Part shown: positions 25,449 to 35,053 of the stretch, piece after piece
Position numbering within the stretch: position 1 is the stretch's first letter
Layout: each line of letters starts with the position of its first letter
Assembly: GCA_022402525.1 (NCBI GenBank)
Contig: JAKRSB010000095.1
Location: 1 to 64,000 of the forward strand
DNA length: 64,000 nucleotides
Direction: 5' to 3'
DNA from: Thermosynechococcaceae cyanobacterium MS004
GTDB taxonomy: Bacteria; Cyanobacteriota; Cyanobacteriia; Thermosynechococcales; Thermosynechococcaceae
Made by a program: the position numbers and the translations under genes
Notes under the pieces: model-generated
The model's input: the letters and a program-made list of their open reading frames with translations, nothing else
Database searches by the model: none
Told to the model about the DNA's origin: nothing

Positions 25449-25664
25449 TTACCATTGGCTAAAGCTGACCTGAGCCGCAGTTTCGTTCACATTTTGGGCA
25501 GAATGGGACGCAGAAAAGTAGTCAGAAGTGGTTTGCATACTGGTCACTTGACCCAGTTGAGCCTCAATCAGTGCAGTCACCTCAGCGCAAGATGCCCCAA
25601 TCACACCCGTCACTGTTTCCTGCACCCGACCGTCTGGATAAATGATGAACTCTAGCGTTTCCAT
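25449..25664 (-). CDS. DUF2997 protein
   Basis: 71 residues from ATG 25664: METLEFIIYPDGRVQETVTG, then GASCAEVTALIEAQLGQV and a divergent Ser/Ala/Gln-rich tail. The opening beta-hairpin with the FIIYPDGRV pattern is the DUF2997 signature. These small proteins are commonly encoded next to Ycf35 and the 4Fe-4S ferredoxin, as here, in the order DUF2997-ycf35-ferredoxin on one strand. Function is unknown. An extra MGYF in frame upstream is possible but not typical. Short AAGACTGA-like repeats fill the spacer to ycf35. Confidence 0.85.
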   Translation of the reverse strand: METLEFIIYPDGRVQETVTGVIGASCAEVTALIEAQLGQVTSMQTTSDYFSASHSAQNVNETAAQVSFSQW

Positions 25665-26407
25665 GAAATACCCCACACAGGTGTCAGTTTGGACTGCAAG
25701 ATCAGGCTTGTCTCGAATTGAGCTTCATTCAATAGGCCCCATTAACAATAGGCCCCATTAAAACAGGCGCTAACTTAGCCTAAAACAATCGTCTAAAAAA
25801 CGTGGGCGCGATCGCCGCGAATTATGAGCAAACTTATCAAAACTTAATCAACAAAGGACAAAAGTTTGAAAAAGTTGTCAAAACTCCTTGCTTGCAGGAG
25901 CTTTTGCTACCTTCCGATCAGTGTCGCGCAATAACCGAAACCCGTCAAGAAGGGAAGCACTTTTTAATAAATCGAGACATGACGAGCTTTGGCTTAAAAG
26001 AGTTTACGCTTAAGTTTGCGGCGGGAAGCCAGCTCAGGGGGTTGAGTCCTAGTCTCGGCTGTGGGTTGGTTAGGGCATTTGGTCGGGGCGATCAAACGCG
26101 GTCATTTCGCGATCATTTTCAAAGATCAGGCAAGGCAATCAAACAAGTCAGGCGAACAAACAAGCGTTTTACGTTGTTCAAACCGTGCGTTCAAAATTTT
26201 GACGCTCTAGGCAGGGACGCTTTCGGATTAATATAAAGAGCGTGGCTCAAGCCATCAATCAGCCGCACCGTTCAGCCGCATCGTTCGCGTCAGTATCCAA
26301 GCCCTTCCGCCGACACTGAAAACCTTACGAAACGCCCTGAAGTCTTTTAGCCCATTGTTCAATCGTGACTGGGCGTAACCGTTTTATCCCTTTAAGAGAG
26401 AGTACCC
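25665..26407. other. Long leader/spacer upstream of acpP
   Basis: No gene is supported. A 144-codon plus-strand opening at 25,802-26,236 has no ribosome binding site or recognisable family. The acpP promoter and leader must lie here; AAGAGAGAG at 26,393-26,401 is the acpP ribosome binding site. Confidence 0.5.
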
Positions 26408-26653
26408 ATGAGCAAAGACGATATTTTTGAGAAAGTCAAGTCTATTGTGGCTGAGCAGCTTAGTGTTGAAAGCGACCAAGTCACTGCTGAAGCAAATTTT
26501 CAAAATGACCTGAATGCAGATTCCCTGGATGTCGTCGAGATGGTCATGGCCCTCGAAGAAGCGTTTGACGTTGAAATTCCTGATGAAGCAGCAGAAGAAA
26601 TTAAGACGGTGCAGGATGCTGTGGACTACATTTCTGGAAAAGTTGCTGAATAG
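26408..26653 (+). CDS. acpP: Acyl carrier protein
   Basis: 81 residues. The phosphopantetheine attachment Ser is in the invariant [20 protein letters not shown] block. Both flanking helices are typical ([40 protein letters not shown]). After modification by a phosphopantetheinyl transferase it carries growing acyl chains in fatty acid synthesis. It is followed 450 bp later by fabF, its elongation partner, and then tkt, a gene order widely kept in cyanobacteria. A long hairpin lies just downstream, so acpP is probably made in excess of fabF. Confidence 0.98.
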   Translation: MSKDDIFEKVKSIVAEQLSVESDQVTAEANFQNDLNADSLDVVEMVMALEEAFDVEIPDEAAEEIKTVQDAVDYISGKVAE

Positions 26654-26709
26654 CAACGATTTGCTTAGGGTCTACTCGTAAGGCCTGACCTTCTGAAAGG
26701 TTCTGTTTA

Positions 26710-26757
26710 GAGGTGTTGTAGGACTCGCAAGCCATCTTTTTTGCGAGAAAACACCTC
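26710..26757 (+). terminator. Hairpin after acpP
   Basis: Nested pairing GAGGTGTT/AACACCTC and CTCGCAA/TTGCGAG. The T-run lies inside the loop (CTTTTTT), not after the stem, so it may be a partial terminator or an mRNA stabiliser. Confidence 0.5.
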
Positions 26758-27103
26758 TTCAGAGACATTCTCTAGATGAAAGTCACTAGGTATAGAAGTC
26801 ATTAGGTAGAAGCCAGAGCTCTAAATTCCTCGTCCGAAGTAGTTTGGATTTCCAGTCAATCTCTCAAGTCTTAATCTCTTAAGCCTTAATCTCTCAAGGC
26901 TCAAGTCTCAATTTCTCAAAAAGTTTTTCTAGTCCTTCTCAAAGATCTCTATCCATAAAATTTTTGAGAAAGATTTCCAAAAACATCCCCTCCATTTTCT
27001 TTGCCTTTGGCTGAGTTAGCCTTTTCCATTCATTGGCTTTTGAGGGAGTAAGCTGCTCAATCTCTGAGCATCACGACAACTGACTTCATGACAACTAAAC
27101 ATC
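26758..27103. other. Spacer acpP-fabF with short repeats
   Basis: Degenerate repeats of CTTAATCTCTCAAG and relatives at about 26,860-26,930. No gene seen. Confidence 0.5.
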
Positions 27104-28360
27104 ATGACAAATATTGAATTAAAGCGTGTTGTGGTCACGGGTCTAGGTGCCATTACCCCCATTGGCAATACCGTTGCCGATTACTGGCAGGCTTTGCTAG
27201 CAGGTCAGAGTGGAATTGGCCCCATCACGCTCTTTGATGCATCCCGCCACGACTGCCGCATTGCTGGAGAGGTGAAGGGCTTTGACCCGATTGATCACAT
27301 GGATCGTAAAGAGTCCAAGCGTATGGACCGCTTTGCTCAGTTTGCGGTGGCGGCCAGCAAGCAGGCGATTCAGGATGCTGAGTTTGTAATTAATGATGCG
27401 AATGCAGCTCAGGTGGGCGTCATTATTGGCACGGGCATTGGTGGACTGAAGGTGCTCGAAGATCAGCAAGAAATCTACCTCACCCGTGGCCCAGACCGCT
27501 GTAGCCCTTTTATGATTCCCATGATGATTGCCAATATGGCGGCTGGGCTGACGGCAATTCATGTGGGCGCAAAAGGGCCCAATACCTGCACGGTGACAGC
27601 CTGTGCGGCAGGGTCTAATGCGATTGGCGATGCGTTTCGGCTGGTGCAGCGGGGCTATGCGAAGGCCATGATTTGTGGGGGCACGGAGGCTGCGGTGACG
27701 CCGCTTTCGGTGGCTGGATTCTCAGCTTGCAAGGCACTAACGACCTCACGGAACGACACGCCTACGATCGCCAGTCGCCCGTTTGATCGCGATCGCGATG
27801 GGTTTGTGCTGGGCGAGGGGGTTGGCACGCTAGTTCTAGAGGAGCTAGAGCACGCCCTCAATCGCGGCGCTAAGATCTATGCCGAAATGGTCGGGTATGG
27901 GCTAACGTGCGATGCCTACCACATGACTTCTCCTGTGCCGGGTGGGGAAGGGGCGGCTCGTGCCATTGAGCAATGCCTAAAGGATGCGGGGCTGACGCCG
28001 GATCAGGTGACCTACATCAACGCCCACGGCACCAGTACCGGAGCCAATGACCCCACGGAAACCGCCGCCATCAAGAGTGCTCTAGGCGATAACGCCTACC
28101 AGCTTGCTGTTAGCTCTACGAAGTCTATGACCGGGCATCTGCTGGGTGGGTCTGGCGGCATTGAGGCTGTGGCCACGGTTAAGGCGATCGCGGAAGGCCA
28201 GATTCCGCCGACTATCAACTTAGATAATCCTGACCCAGACTGCGACCTAGACTACGTTCCGCACCACAGCCGTGAGCTAGCGGTGGAGGTTGCCCTGTCC
28301 AACTCCTTTGGGTTTGGTGGGCATAACGTGACGTTAGCCTTTAGAAAGTACCCTGGTTAA
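27104..28360 (+). CDS. fabF: Beta-ketoacyl-ACP synthase II
   Basis: 418 residues, full length. The N-terminus [20 protein letters not shown] is typical. The active-site Cys lies in [20 protein letters not shown] and the two catalytic His in [17 protein letters not shown] and [20 protein letters not shown]. The C-terminal [14 protein letters not shown] is intact. It condenses malonyl-ACP with acyl-ACP to extend chains in type II fatty acid synthesis. The flanking order acpP-fabF-tkt supports the call. Confidence 0.98.
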   Translation: MTNIELKRVVVTGLGAITPIGNTVADYWQALLAGQSGIGPITLFDASRHDCRIAGEVKGFDPIDHMDRKESKRMDRFAQFAVAASKQAIQDAEFVINDANAAQVGVIIGTGIGGLKVLEDQQEIYLTRGPDRCSPFMIPMMIANMAAGLTAIHVGAKGPNTCTVTACAAGSNAIGDAFRLVQRGYAKAMICGGTEAAVTPLSVAGFSACKALTTSRNDTPTIASRPFDRDRDGFVLGEGVGTLVLEELEHALNRGAKIYAEMVGYGLTCDAYHMTSPVPGGEGAARAIEQCLKDAGLTPDQVTYINAHGTSTGANDPTETAAIKSALGDNAYQLAVSSTKSMTGHLLGGSGGIEAVATVKAIAEGQIPPTINLDNPDPDCDLDYVPHHSRELAVEVALSNSFGFGGHNVTLAFRKYPG

Positions 28361-28621
28361 GGATCGTAAAATTGGCCCGTTCTCATGATCAAACCATTGG
28401 TATATGCCCCTTGTGGTTTTGGAACAAGTGGTTCGGGTTGGTAATATAGTGAAGTCTTACGCCTGTGTCTTATGCCTGCGATTGATGCTCAGGCCTGATG
28501 ATTCGATTGACCCACTGAGCTGATCTGCCAACCCTGCCCCCTTAAACGAACCTGGCTTTTTGTTTGCCATTAAATCTGTCCATTGACTTTGCCCATCGAA
28601 TCCTAGGAAGACTTGAATATT

Positions 28622-30634
28622 ATGGTTGTTGCGACCCAATCCCTCGAAAAACTCTGTATTAACTCGATTCGCTTTTTGGCGATCGATGCGGTGGAAAAGG
28701 CAAAGTCCGGCCACCCTGGTCTGCCCATGGGCGCTGCTCCAATGGCGTTTGTGCTGTGGGATCAGTTCCTGCGGTTCAATCCTAAAAATCCTAAGTGGTT
28801 CAACCGCGATCGCTTTGTGCTGTCCGCTGGTCACGGCTGTATGCTGCACTACGCCCTACTGCACCTGACGGGCTACGATAGCGTCTCCATTGAAGATATT
28901 AAGCAGTTTCGACAGTGGGGTTCTCATACTCCTGGTCACCCGGAAAACTTTGAAACCGACGGGATTGAAGTTACCACGGGGCCTTTGGGTCAGGGCATTG
29001 CCAATGGTGTGGGTTTAGCGCTGGCGGAAGCGCACCTTGCCGCCAAGTTCAATAAGCCAGACTGCACGCTGGTTGACCACTACACCTACGTGATTCTGGG
29101 CGATGGTTGCAACATGGAAGGCGTTTCTGGCGAAGCCGCTTCCATTGCAGGTCACTGGGGTCTGGGTAAGCTGATTGCCCTCTATGACGACAACCATATC
29201 TCCATCGACGGCTCTACGGATGTGGCCTTCACCGAAGATGTGTCCCAGCGGTTTGAGTCCTACGGCTGGCATGTTCTCCATGTTGAAGACGGCAACGATG
29301 ACCTCGGCGCGATCGCTTCAGCGATCGCCGAAGCCAAGAAAGTCACCGACAAGCCCTCCATGATTAAGGTCACCACCACCATTGGCTATGGCTCTCCCAA
29401 TAAAGCCAATACTGCGGGCGTCCACGGGGCAGCCCTCGGTGCGGATGAAGTGAAGCTCACCCGCGAAAACCTAGACTGGAATTACGACCCCTTTGTCCTG
29501 CCGGAAGATGCTGTGTCCCATCTGCACAAGGCGATCGAGCGCGGTGCAGGCTACGAAGCCGAGTGGAATGCGACCTGGGCGCAGTACAAGTCCAAATACC
29601 CCACCGAAGCCGCTGAATTTGAGCGGATCACCAGCGGCAAGCTGCCCGATGGCTGGCATAGTGTTTTGCCCACCTACACCCCAGAAGATGCGGCCTTACC
29701 CAGCCGGAAGCATTCCGAAAAATGCCTAAACCTGCTGGCACCCGTTCTACCTGAGCTGATTGGCGGTTCTGCTGACTTAACCCACTCCAACCTCACTGAG
29801 CTGAAAATCTCCGGAGATTTCCAGAAAGGGCAATACGAAAACCGGAACGTTCACTTTGGGGTGCGCGAGCACGCCATGGGTGCAATCTGTAACGGCATGG
29901 CGCTCCACGGCTCTGGACTAATTCCCTACGGTGCCACCTTCCTAATCTTTTCGGACTACATGCGGGCACCCATTCGTCTTTCTGCGCTCTCCTTGGCAGG
30001 GGCGGTTTGGGTGATGACCCACGACTCCATTGGTCAAGGGGAAGATGGCCCTACCCACCAGCCCATCGAAACCCTTGCCTCCCTGCGCGCCATCCCTAAC
30101 CTCACTGTGATTCGGCCTGCGGACGGCACGGAAACTTCAGGGGCCTACAAGGTTGCTGTGGAATTTTCCAAGCAACATAACCCCACCTTGCTGGCGCTCT
30201 CTCGCCAAAATCTGCCGAACTTGGCTGGAACCTCCATCGAGGGCGTCGAGAAAGGTGGTTATGTGATTAATGATTGTGACGGGACGCCCGACATCATCTT
30301 GATTGGCACTGGATCTGAGGTGAGCCTATGCGTGAAGGCGGCTGAGGCCTTGACCGCTGAGGGCAAAAAGGTGCGCGTGGTATCTATGCCATCGACTGAT
30401 TTGTTTGATGCACAGGATGCCGCCTATCGAGAGTCTGTACTGCCCAAGGCCGTCACCAAGCGGCTCTCGGTAGAAGCAGCCTCAAGCTTTGGTTGGCACA
30501 AGTACGTGGGTACTGAAGGTGATACCGTCAGCATTGATCGCTTTGGGGCCTCGGCACCCGGTGGCGTTGTGCTAGAGAAGTTTGGATTTAGCGTTGAGAA
30601 TGTCTTGGCTAAGGCTAAGGCGCTCTTGGGCTAG
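28622..30634 (+). CDS. tkt: Transketolase
   Basis: 670 residues. ATG 28622 is chosen because [20 protein letters not shown] is the usual cyanobacterial start and AGGAAG lies about 12 bases upstream; the TTG at 28613 is too close to it. Thiamine diphosphate binding is seen in [20 protein letters not shown] with the later [12 protein letters not shown]. Substrate-binding His are in [10 protein letters not shown] and GVHGAAL. The pyrimidine-domain segment has [20 protein letters not shown] and the C-terminal domain is complete. In the Calvin cycle and pentose phosphate pathway it transfers two-carbon ketol units. A strong hairpin terminator follows. Confidence 0.98.
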   Translation: MVVATQSLEKLCINSIRFLAIDAVEKAKSGHPGLPMGAAPMAFVLWDQFLRFNPKNPKWFNRDRFVLSAGHGCMLHYALLHLTGYDSVSIEDIKQFRQWGSHTPGHPENFETDGIEVTTGPLGQGIANGVGLALAEAHLAAKFNKPDCTLVDHYTYVILGDGCNMEGVSGEAASIAGHWGLGKLIALYDDNHISIDGSTDVAFTEDVSQRFESYGWHVLHVEDGNDDLGAIASAIAEAKKVTDKPSMIKVTTTIGYGSPNKANTAGVHGAALGADEVKLTRENLDWNYDPFVLPEDAVSHLHKAIERGAGYEAEWNATWAQYKSKYPTEAAEFERITSGKLPDGWHSVLPTYTPEDAALPSRKHSEKCLNLLAPVLPELIGGSADLTHSNLTELKISGDFQKGQYENRNVHFGVREHAMGAICNGMALHGSGLIPYGATFLIFSDYMRAPIRLSALSLAGAVWVMTHDSIGQGEDGPTHQPIETLASLRAIPNLTVIRPADGTETSGAYKVAVEFSKQHNPTLLALSRQNLPNLAGTSIEGVEKGGYVINDCDGTPDIILIGTGSEVSLCVKAAEALTAEGKKVRVVSMPSTDLFDAQDAAYRESVLPKAVTKRLSVEAASSFGWHKYVGTEGDTVSIDRFGASAPGGVVLEKFGFSVENVLAKAKALLG

Positions 30635-30683
30635 CCCTGAGCTGTGTTGCGGTAGTCTGACTTGTGAGTCAGCTTGATTTTTT

Positions 30684-30722
30684 GAGAAAAGCGGTGGGCA
30701 CTAAACGCCCGCCGCTTTTCTC
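30684..30722 (+). terminator. Terminator hairpin of tkt
   Basis: A 16-bp stem (GAGAAAAGCGGTGGGC / GCCCGCCGCTTTTCTC, one wobble) with a 7-nt loop, preceded by a T-run (GATTTTTTGAG). In the plus direction the T-run is upstream, so the arm CTTTTC must serve. Confidence 0.65.
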
Positions 30723-30746
30723 ATGGAGCAGACCGAGGAGCCATGG

Positions 30747-30811
30747 CGAGGCTTAATGCCGAGACTTAGTATCGAGGCTTAATATCGCGACTTAGTATCG
30801 AGGCCTAGCAC
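30747..30811. repeat. 13-bp tandem repeat x5
   Basis: CGAGGCTTAATGC, CGAGACTTAGTAT, CGAGGCTTAATAT, CGCGACTTAGTAT and CGAGGCCTAGCAC head to tail, directly before the NAD-binding protein gene. Confidence 0.85.
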
Positions 30812-30835
30812 AAAGATTGAGTGTAGAGGCGATAT

Positions 30836-32884
30836 ATGCAGCCAGCCCAGAAAACCAGCGCTGTAGAAGCTCCCACTGTAGAGGCTTCCACTGTAGAGGC
30901 TCCCACTGAATTTTTGGTGTGTGGGCTTGGCCGATTAGGCCAGCACTGCGTCGTTGCGCTGAAGGAGTTTGGGGTGACTGTGCGCGGCATTACGCTGACG
31001 GATCAGCTCTACTGGAATGTTGCAGAGCTGCCAAACTTGCTAGAGCAGCTTGTGATCGGGGACTGTCGCTATCCTAAGACACTCTTAGCTGGAGGGATAG
31101 AACGCTGTCGTGGGGTACTTCTAGTCACCAGCGATGAACAAACCAATATTGAGGCAGCTTTTGCGGTGCGATCGCTTAATCCAGGGGTGCGCCTTGTGAT
31201 TCGCTCCACCCAAGAAAATCTAAACGCGCTTTTGGCAAAGCAGCTTGGCAACTTTGTGGCCTTTGAAGCCACTCAACTGCCCACGACCGCCTTTGCCTTA
31301 GCCGCCCTCGGTGGCGAAAGCTGCGGCTTTTTTAAGCTAGATTCCCATTTGTTTCGCGTTGTGCAGACCCAAATTGACGCCACCCATCCCTGGTGCGATC
31401 GCCGCAGAATCTCAGAACTCAACACAGCCACCCGTCGGGTCTTGAGTCATCTCCCAAAAGAGGCACCCATCCCTTCCGGATTTTATCAGTGGGAACCAGA
31501 GGCAACCGTCTGTACCGGGGACATCATTACCTACGTTGAGCTGAGCGACGGACTAGCGCTGAGTGCCCGACCCTCTAGCAGTCCTTCTGCTGCCGCCCCT
31601 TTCTGGTCGGTGATCCGGAGCTATCGCGCTCAGCTCCCCAATCCCAGGGATCTGTGGCAGCGGTTTTGGCAAAAGAATCAGACCCAACGGGTGATTGTGC
31701 TGTGCACGAGCTTTATGCTGGCGCTATTTTTAATCGGCACCCTTTTGTACAAACTGAGTTATCCAGATCTGGGCTGGACTGATGCCCTCAACGTTGGCAT
31801 TGTGTTGGCTCTGGGCGGCTTTGGTGAACTGTTTGGCGACCTAAAACTCCCGTTTCCCATTCCTTGGTGGCTGCACTTCTACAGCCTTGGCCTTACTCTC
31901 GCTGGCACTATTTTTATTGGTATTCTTTACGCCATTTTGACAGAGCAGGTCTTGGCAGCCCGTTTTCAGTTTCTGCGGCAGCGTCCTTCCATTCCTCGCC
32001 AAAACCACGTCATCCTCGTGGGATTAGGGCAGGTTGGTCAGCGCGTTGCGCAGCTCCTGCTCGATCTCCGACAAGCTTTGGTGGGCGTTAATGCCCAGGG
32101 GTTAGATGCCAAAGACTTGCCGCAAATGCCCTTGGTGGTCGGCAACTGGAAGTCAGCCTTTGAACAGGTCAATCTTGAGTCTGCCCAAAGCCTGATTGCG
32201 GTGACGGACAACGAAGTGGTCAACTTGGAAATTGCGCTGACGGCCTACGCCGCCAATCCAGCTCTAAATCTGGTGATTTGCACCTACGACACCTTTTTTA
32301 CAGAGCATGTTGAAAAACTGCTGCCCTACACCAAAGTCTTAGGAATCTATGCCCTTGCGGCAGAAGTTTATGCCAGCGCAGCCTTTGGCGAAAATATTCT
32401 GGAGCTGCTGCACCTCAATCACCAGACCATTTTGGTCACAGAGTATCAGGTTGAAGCAGAGGATACTCTCAACGGACTGCTGCTGGCTGAAGCGGCCTAT
32501 GGCTATGGTGTCGTGCCTATCGTGCATCAAAGAGATCTGCACGAGTCGATCCGAATGCCTTCCTCAGAACGCAGCCTACAGAAAGGCGATCGCCTGATTG
32601 TCTTTGCAACCCTAGAAGGGCTGCGCCGCATTGAGCAAGGGGCACTGCTGCCGCGCTTGTGGCAAGTCCGGGTGGAGAGGGCTATTTCAACTGAGGCGGC
32701 ATTTGAGGGCGCGATGGTCATTGTTCAAGTCTCAGGCTGTGATATCGGCGCGGCGATCGCGCTCATGAACCATCTCCCCGATACCTTGCCCTATCCGCTC
32801 TATAAGCATCAAGCTCAGCGGCTCGTTCAGCAGCTCGGTCGGCTTCAGGTCTCTGCTCAGCTTATTCAAGTCCCTAGCGCTTAA
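30836..32884 (+). CDS. Membrane protein with two TrkA-N (RCK) NAD-binding domains
   Basis: 682 residues. The first Rossmann domain begins FLVCGLGRLGQHCVVALKEF (about residue 27) and the second HVILVGLGQVGQRVAQLLLD (about 390); both have GxGxxG. Between them are two hydrophobic helices (about 285-305 and 340-370) around LNVGIVLALGGFGELFGDLK, which sits where a potassium channel pore would be but lacks TxGYG. Acidic residues end each beta-2 (TLTD, and NAQ in the second). The likely role is ligand-gated ion conductance or regulation. The first 24 residues are VEAPTVEASTVEAPT from a DNA repeat; the true start may be later. The best-known comparable design is the plant CASTOR/POLLUX type, by analogy only. 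Confidence 0.8.
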   Translation: MQPAQKTSAVEAPTVEASTVEAPTEFLVCGLGRLGQHCVVALKEFGVTVRGITLTDQLYWNVAELPNLLEQLVIGDCRYPKTLLAGGIERCRGVLLVTSDEQTNIEAAFAVRSLNPGVRLVIRSTQENLNALLAKQLGNFVAFEATQLPTTAFALAALGGESCGFFKLDSHLFRVVQTQIDATHPWCDRRRISELNTATRRVLSHLPKEAPIPSGFYQWEPEATVCTGDIITYVELSDGLALSARPSSSPSAAAPFWSVIRSYRAQLPNPRDLWQRFWQKNQTQRVIVLCTSFMLALFLIGTLLYKLSYPDLGWTDALNVGIVLALGGFGELFGDLKLPFPIPWWLHFYSLGLTLAGTIFIGILYAILTEQVLAARFQFLRQRPSIPRQNHVILVGLGQVGQRVAQLLLDLRQALVGVNAQGLDAKDLPQMPLVVGNWKSAFEQVNLESAQSLIAVTDNEVVNLEIALTAYAANPALNLVICTYDTFFTEHVEKLLPYTKVLGIYALAAEVYASAAFGENILELLHLNHQTILVTEYQVEAEDTLNGLLLAEAAYGYGVVPIVHQRDLHESIRMPSSERSLQKGDRLIVFATLEGLRRIEQGALLPRLWQVRVERAISTEAAFEGAMVIVQVSGCDIGAAIALMNHLPDTLPYPLYKHQAQRLVQQLGRLQVSAQLIQVPSA

Positions 32885-32955
32885 GGGATCAAACTTTGCT
32901 GCCAAGCTTTGCCACTAAACCTTGCCGTCAAACCTTGTTGTTAAAGCCTGCTGCA

Positions 32956-33435
32956 TTAAATAGAGAGACCTAGATTGAGCCCCAAAGCTGCATGAACCAC
33001 AAACAAGACTAGCGCCGCACTGCCAATATAGGCATGAGCCGCACGAAGCGTCCCGCCACCAAAATTTACGGCGGCTAACAGTCCATTGAGGGAGAGCAGG
33101 GCAATGATGGCAGACCCCGTCCAAAAGTGCGGGCTTTCAAAGATCGATTCGTTTTGCATGACCAGGGACAGAACACCACCCGTGTAGCCCAAGGCAATAA
33201 ACACAAACATTAGGGGCGCAATCTTACGATGGTCTAGTCGATTTTTGGCAGCAGCGTCGGGATCTTTTTCCTTTAGGGTGCGGCTTTTCCAGCCCGTAAG
33301 CCCCACAAAGCTCCCCATCACAAACAGCACAATCCCCATCATGGCTGGATGTCCCCAGTGAACAATCGGCTCCGGTACACCCAATGCGGAAAACCAAGCG
33401 GCGATCGGCTCTAATGTATCCCGAAAGTTAGACAT
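32956..33435 (-). CDS. DUF4079 membrane protein
   Basis: 159 residues with four hydrophobic helices (residues ~25-45, 73-90, 105-122, 135-155). The family-typical block is PIVHWGHPAMMGIVLFVMGS, then HRKIAPLMFVFIALGYTGGV and LRAAHAYIGSAALVLFVVHA. Several His residues (HWGHP, DHRK, AHAYIG, VHAALG) are spaced like haem ligands of cytochrome b561-type bundles, but haem binding is not shown. DUF4079 proteins are common in cyanobacteria and chloroplast-bearing plants, and function is not established. It stands alone; the 70-bp space to the preceding convergent gene has short CAAACCTTG-type repeats. Confidence 0.88.
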   Translation of the reverse strand: MSNFRDTLEPIAAWFSALGVPEPIVHWGHPAMMGIVLFVMGSFVGLTGWKSRTLKEKDPDAAAKNRLDHRKIAPLMFVFIALGYTGGVLSLVMQNESIFESPHFWTGSAIIALLSLNGLLAAVNFGGGTLRAAHAYIGSAALVLFVVHAALGLNLGLSI

Positions 33436-33475
33436 GCTGTTTTCCTTGCTGAAGTGAAGTAACTTTACAATTTGA

Positions 33476-33617
33476 GTTCGATGACGGGGCGTTCAATGAT
33501 AAGGAATTCGAGATAGGGAATTCGAGATGAGAAGTTCGAGATGGGCTTAATAATAAGCCTGAATCTCCGCAACCCAAATTCCTCTCCCGAAGGCGAGGGG
33601 TTTAGGATACAGCGCTC
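33476..33617 (+). repeat. MITE-like dispersed repeat, copy E (partial) with short repeats
   Basis: 33,568-33,617 carries the CAACCCAAATTCCTCTCCCG- half of the element in the orientation of copies B and C. Before it GAGTTCGATGA matches the terminal repeat, and three GAATTCGAGAT-like units lie between. The remaining spacer to 33,857 shows no gene. Confidence 0.55.
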
Positions 33618-33857
33618 CTTTGGTAGACTGCTCTGCCAAAGCGCTGAGTGATCCCCAGAAAAATCTAGCAAACAAACGTTTCTGTCGTCGCGCTTGAGTG
33701 GCTAAAGCCCACTCAGAAGAGGCTGCCGAGAAAAAAGGTCTCTCAAGAAAAGATCCGCTGGGCAAAAGCTATCTGATAAAGCCGAAAACTAGGGGGCGGG
33801 AATCGGGAATAGACCTTCTTTGGGGCAAGGACTCTCTGAATTGCGATCCCCCGTTCA

Positions 33858-34046
33858 ATGACCTATGGCCAAACCTCTCCAGAAGAACGCAATTTGAAGC
33901 GTCTAGCAGCGTCAGGAGGAGAGCTTTTGAGCCGTTACGAAGATGAAGCAGCAAGGCAGAATGATGCTAGGGCAATGCCAAGGCACAGAATTTGGCCTAG
34001 ACAACTCAAATATTTCAGCTTAGCCAGCTTAGAACCTAGCCAATGA
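33858..34046 (+). CDS. Possible small hydrophilic protein
   Basis: A 62-codon frame beginning MTYGQTSPEERNLKRLAASG, charged and helical to about residue 40, then low-complexity. It lacks a clear ribosome binding site and runs convergent with the next gene, ending 3 bp from it. No family is recognised. Listed because the first half looks like a soluble protein rather than random translation; it may be spurious. Confidence 0.25.
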   Translation: MTYGQTSPEERNLKRLAASGGELLSRYEDEAARQNDARAMPRHRIWPRQLKYFSLASLEPSQ

Positions 34047-34048
34047 AT

Positions 34049-34426
34049 TTAGCCAATCTGCAGAATTGCTGCATCTTGGGCAGCTGCACCAAGGAGGTAT
34101 TGATTCTTGACGAGGTTTGCTAATTCTTGAAGCTGACAGATGGCTTCAGCGCCCTCTAGCTTCATGAGTTCGCGATCATCACGCATTTCGGTCCAGGTGA
34201 TCCCGTAGTCGGATACCAGAAAACGAATGAGGTGGTTGTCTCCGAGGCTGACCATAAAAGAAGCCCCATTCATCTGCACGCCACAGGTGTAGCAAGAGGC
34301 AGGGTAGCCATGATTATCTAAAACCTTGGAGAGCGCTTGAAGGCTCATCACAAGGTCTCGGACAAATTGGCGATGTTGTTCGGCAAGTCTTAGAAACACG
34401 GGCTTCTCCCAATCATCACAACACAA
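34049..34426 (-). CDS. Conserved cyanobacterial protein of unknown function
   Basis: 125 residues, soluble, with a TTG start. The opening DWEKPVFLRLAEQHRQFVRD and the sequence ASCYTCGVQMNGASFMVSLG followed by HLIRFLVSDYGITWTEMRDD look strongly constrained; the CYTC pair could be redox-active or bind metal. A short helix (GAEAICQLQELANLVKNQY) closes the domain. I recall similar proteins across cyanobacteria without an assigned role. It is a single gene, with a 600-bp spacer upstream holding repeats. The TTG start is the only in-frame option that keeps the DWEKP block. Confidence 0.65.
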   Translation of the reverse strand: MCCDDWEKPVFLRLAEQHRQFVRDLVMSLQALSKVLDNHGYPASCYTCGVQMNGASFMVSLGDNHLIRFLVSDYGITWTEMRDDRELMKLEGAEAICQLQELANLVKNQYLLGAAAQDAAILQIG

Positions 34427-35053
34427 TTGTAGCTATCTTTAGACTTTTTTAAACATTTGGGAATGAAAATCTCTTGACTTTGAGGGCTGAAGTATGGTTC
34501 CGACTGCCTTAGGATTCCCTAGGCAGAGAGAAAAAATGTAGGCTACCTCAGTAAAGGCTGTGGGGCAAAGATGATTAAGGGGCGAACCTATCGGCCATCA
34601 GTCCACGGCCTGCTCTTTTAATACGATCATCCCTGGGGTCATCCCTGGGGTTTGGTCAGACAGGCTTATTTGGGGAGCGCAAGTCTGGAAATAGGGCTGG
34701 ATTCGCTATTGGCGATCGCTCGATATAGGGGGAACCTGAACGCGGTCGAGCGAGGCGTCAGAAAAAAGAGAACTCAATCAGGAACGAAGGAATTAAAAAA
34801 GATTTTATAAATTGCCTGAGAATAGAAGCTAAGCGCAACAGGCTATGGGCTTTCAGGACTCAGCTTGTGGAAATGCGTGCTGAAGTACAGGGTGTTGCGA
34901 ACAGCTACAGCATTGAGCAAAGGCTATCAGGGTTTGGGTAACAATACAAGCCGATTGGAACAAGCTGCTATAAACAAGCTGTTTCAAACAAGCTGTTCCA
35001 AACAAGCCGCTCGAAATCATTGTGGCAAATGAATTTAAATTCTGCACGGATTA
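34427..35053. other. Gene-free spacer with 14-bp tandem repeat
   Basis: AAACAAGCTGTTTC-type units occur four times at 34,958-35,013, just upstream of the next gene. A GGTCATCCCTGGG direct repeat lies near 34,635. No gene is supported. Confidence 0.6.

Noticed and set aside
25802-26236. 144-codon plus-strand frame upstream of acpP
   Set aside because: No ribosome binding site, unusual composition, no recognisable family; more likely leader sequence.
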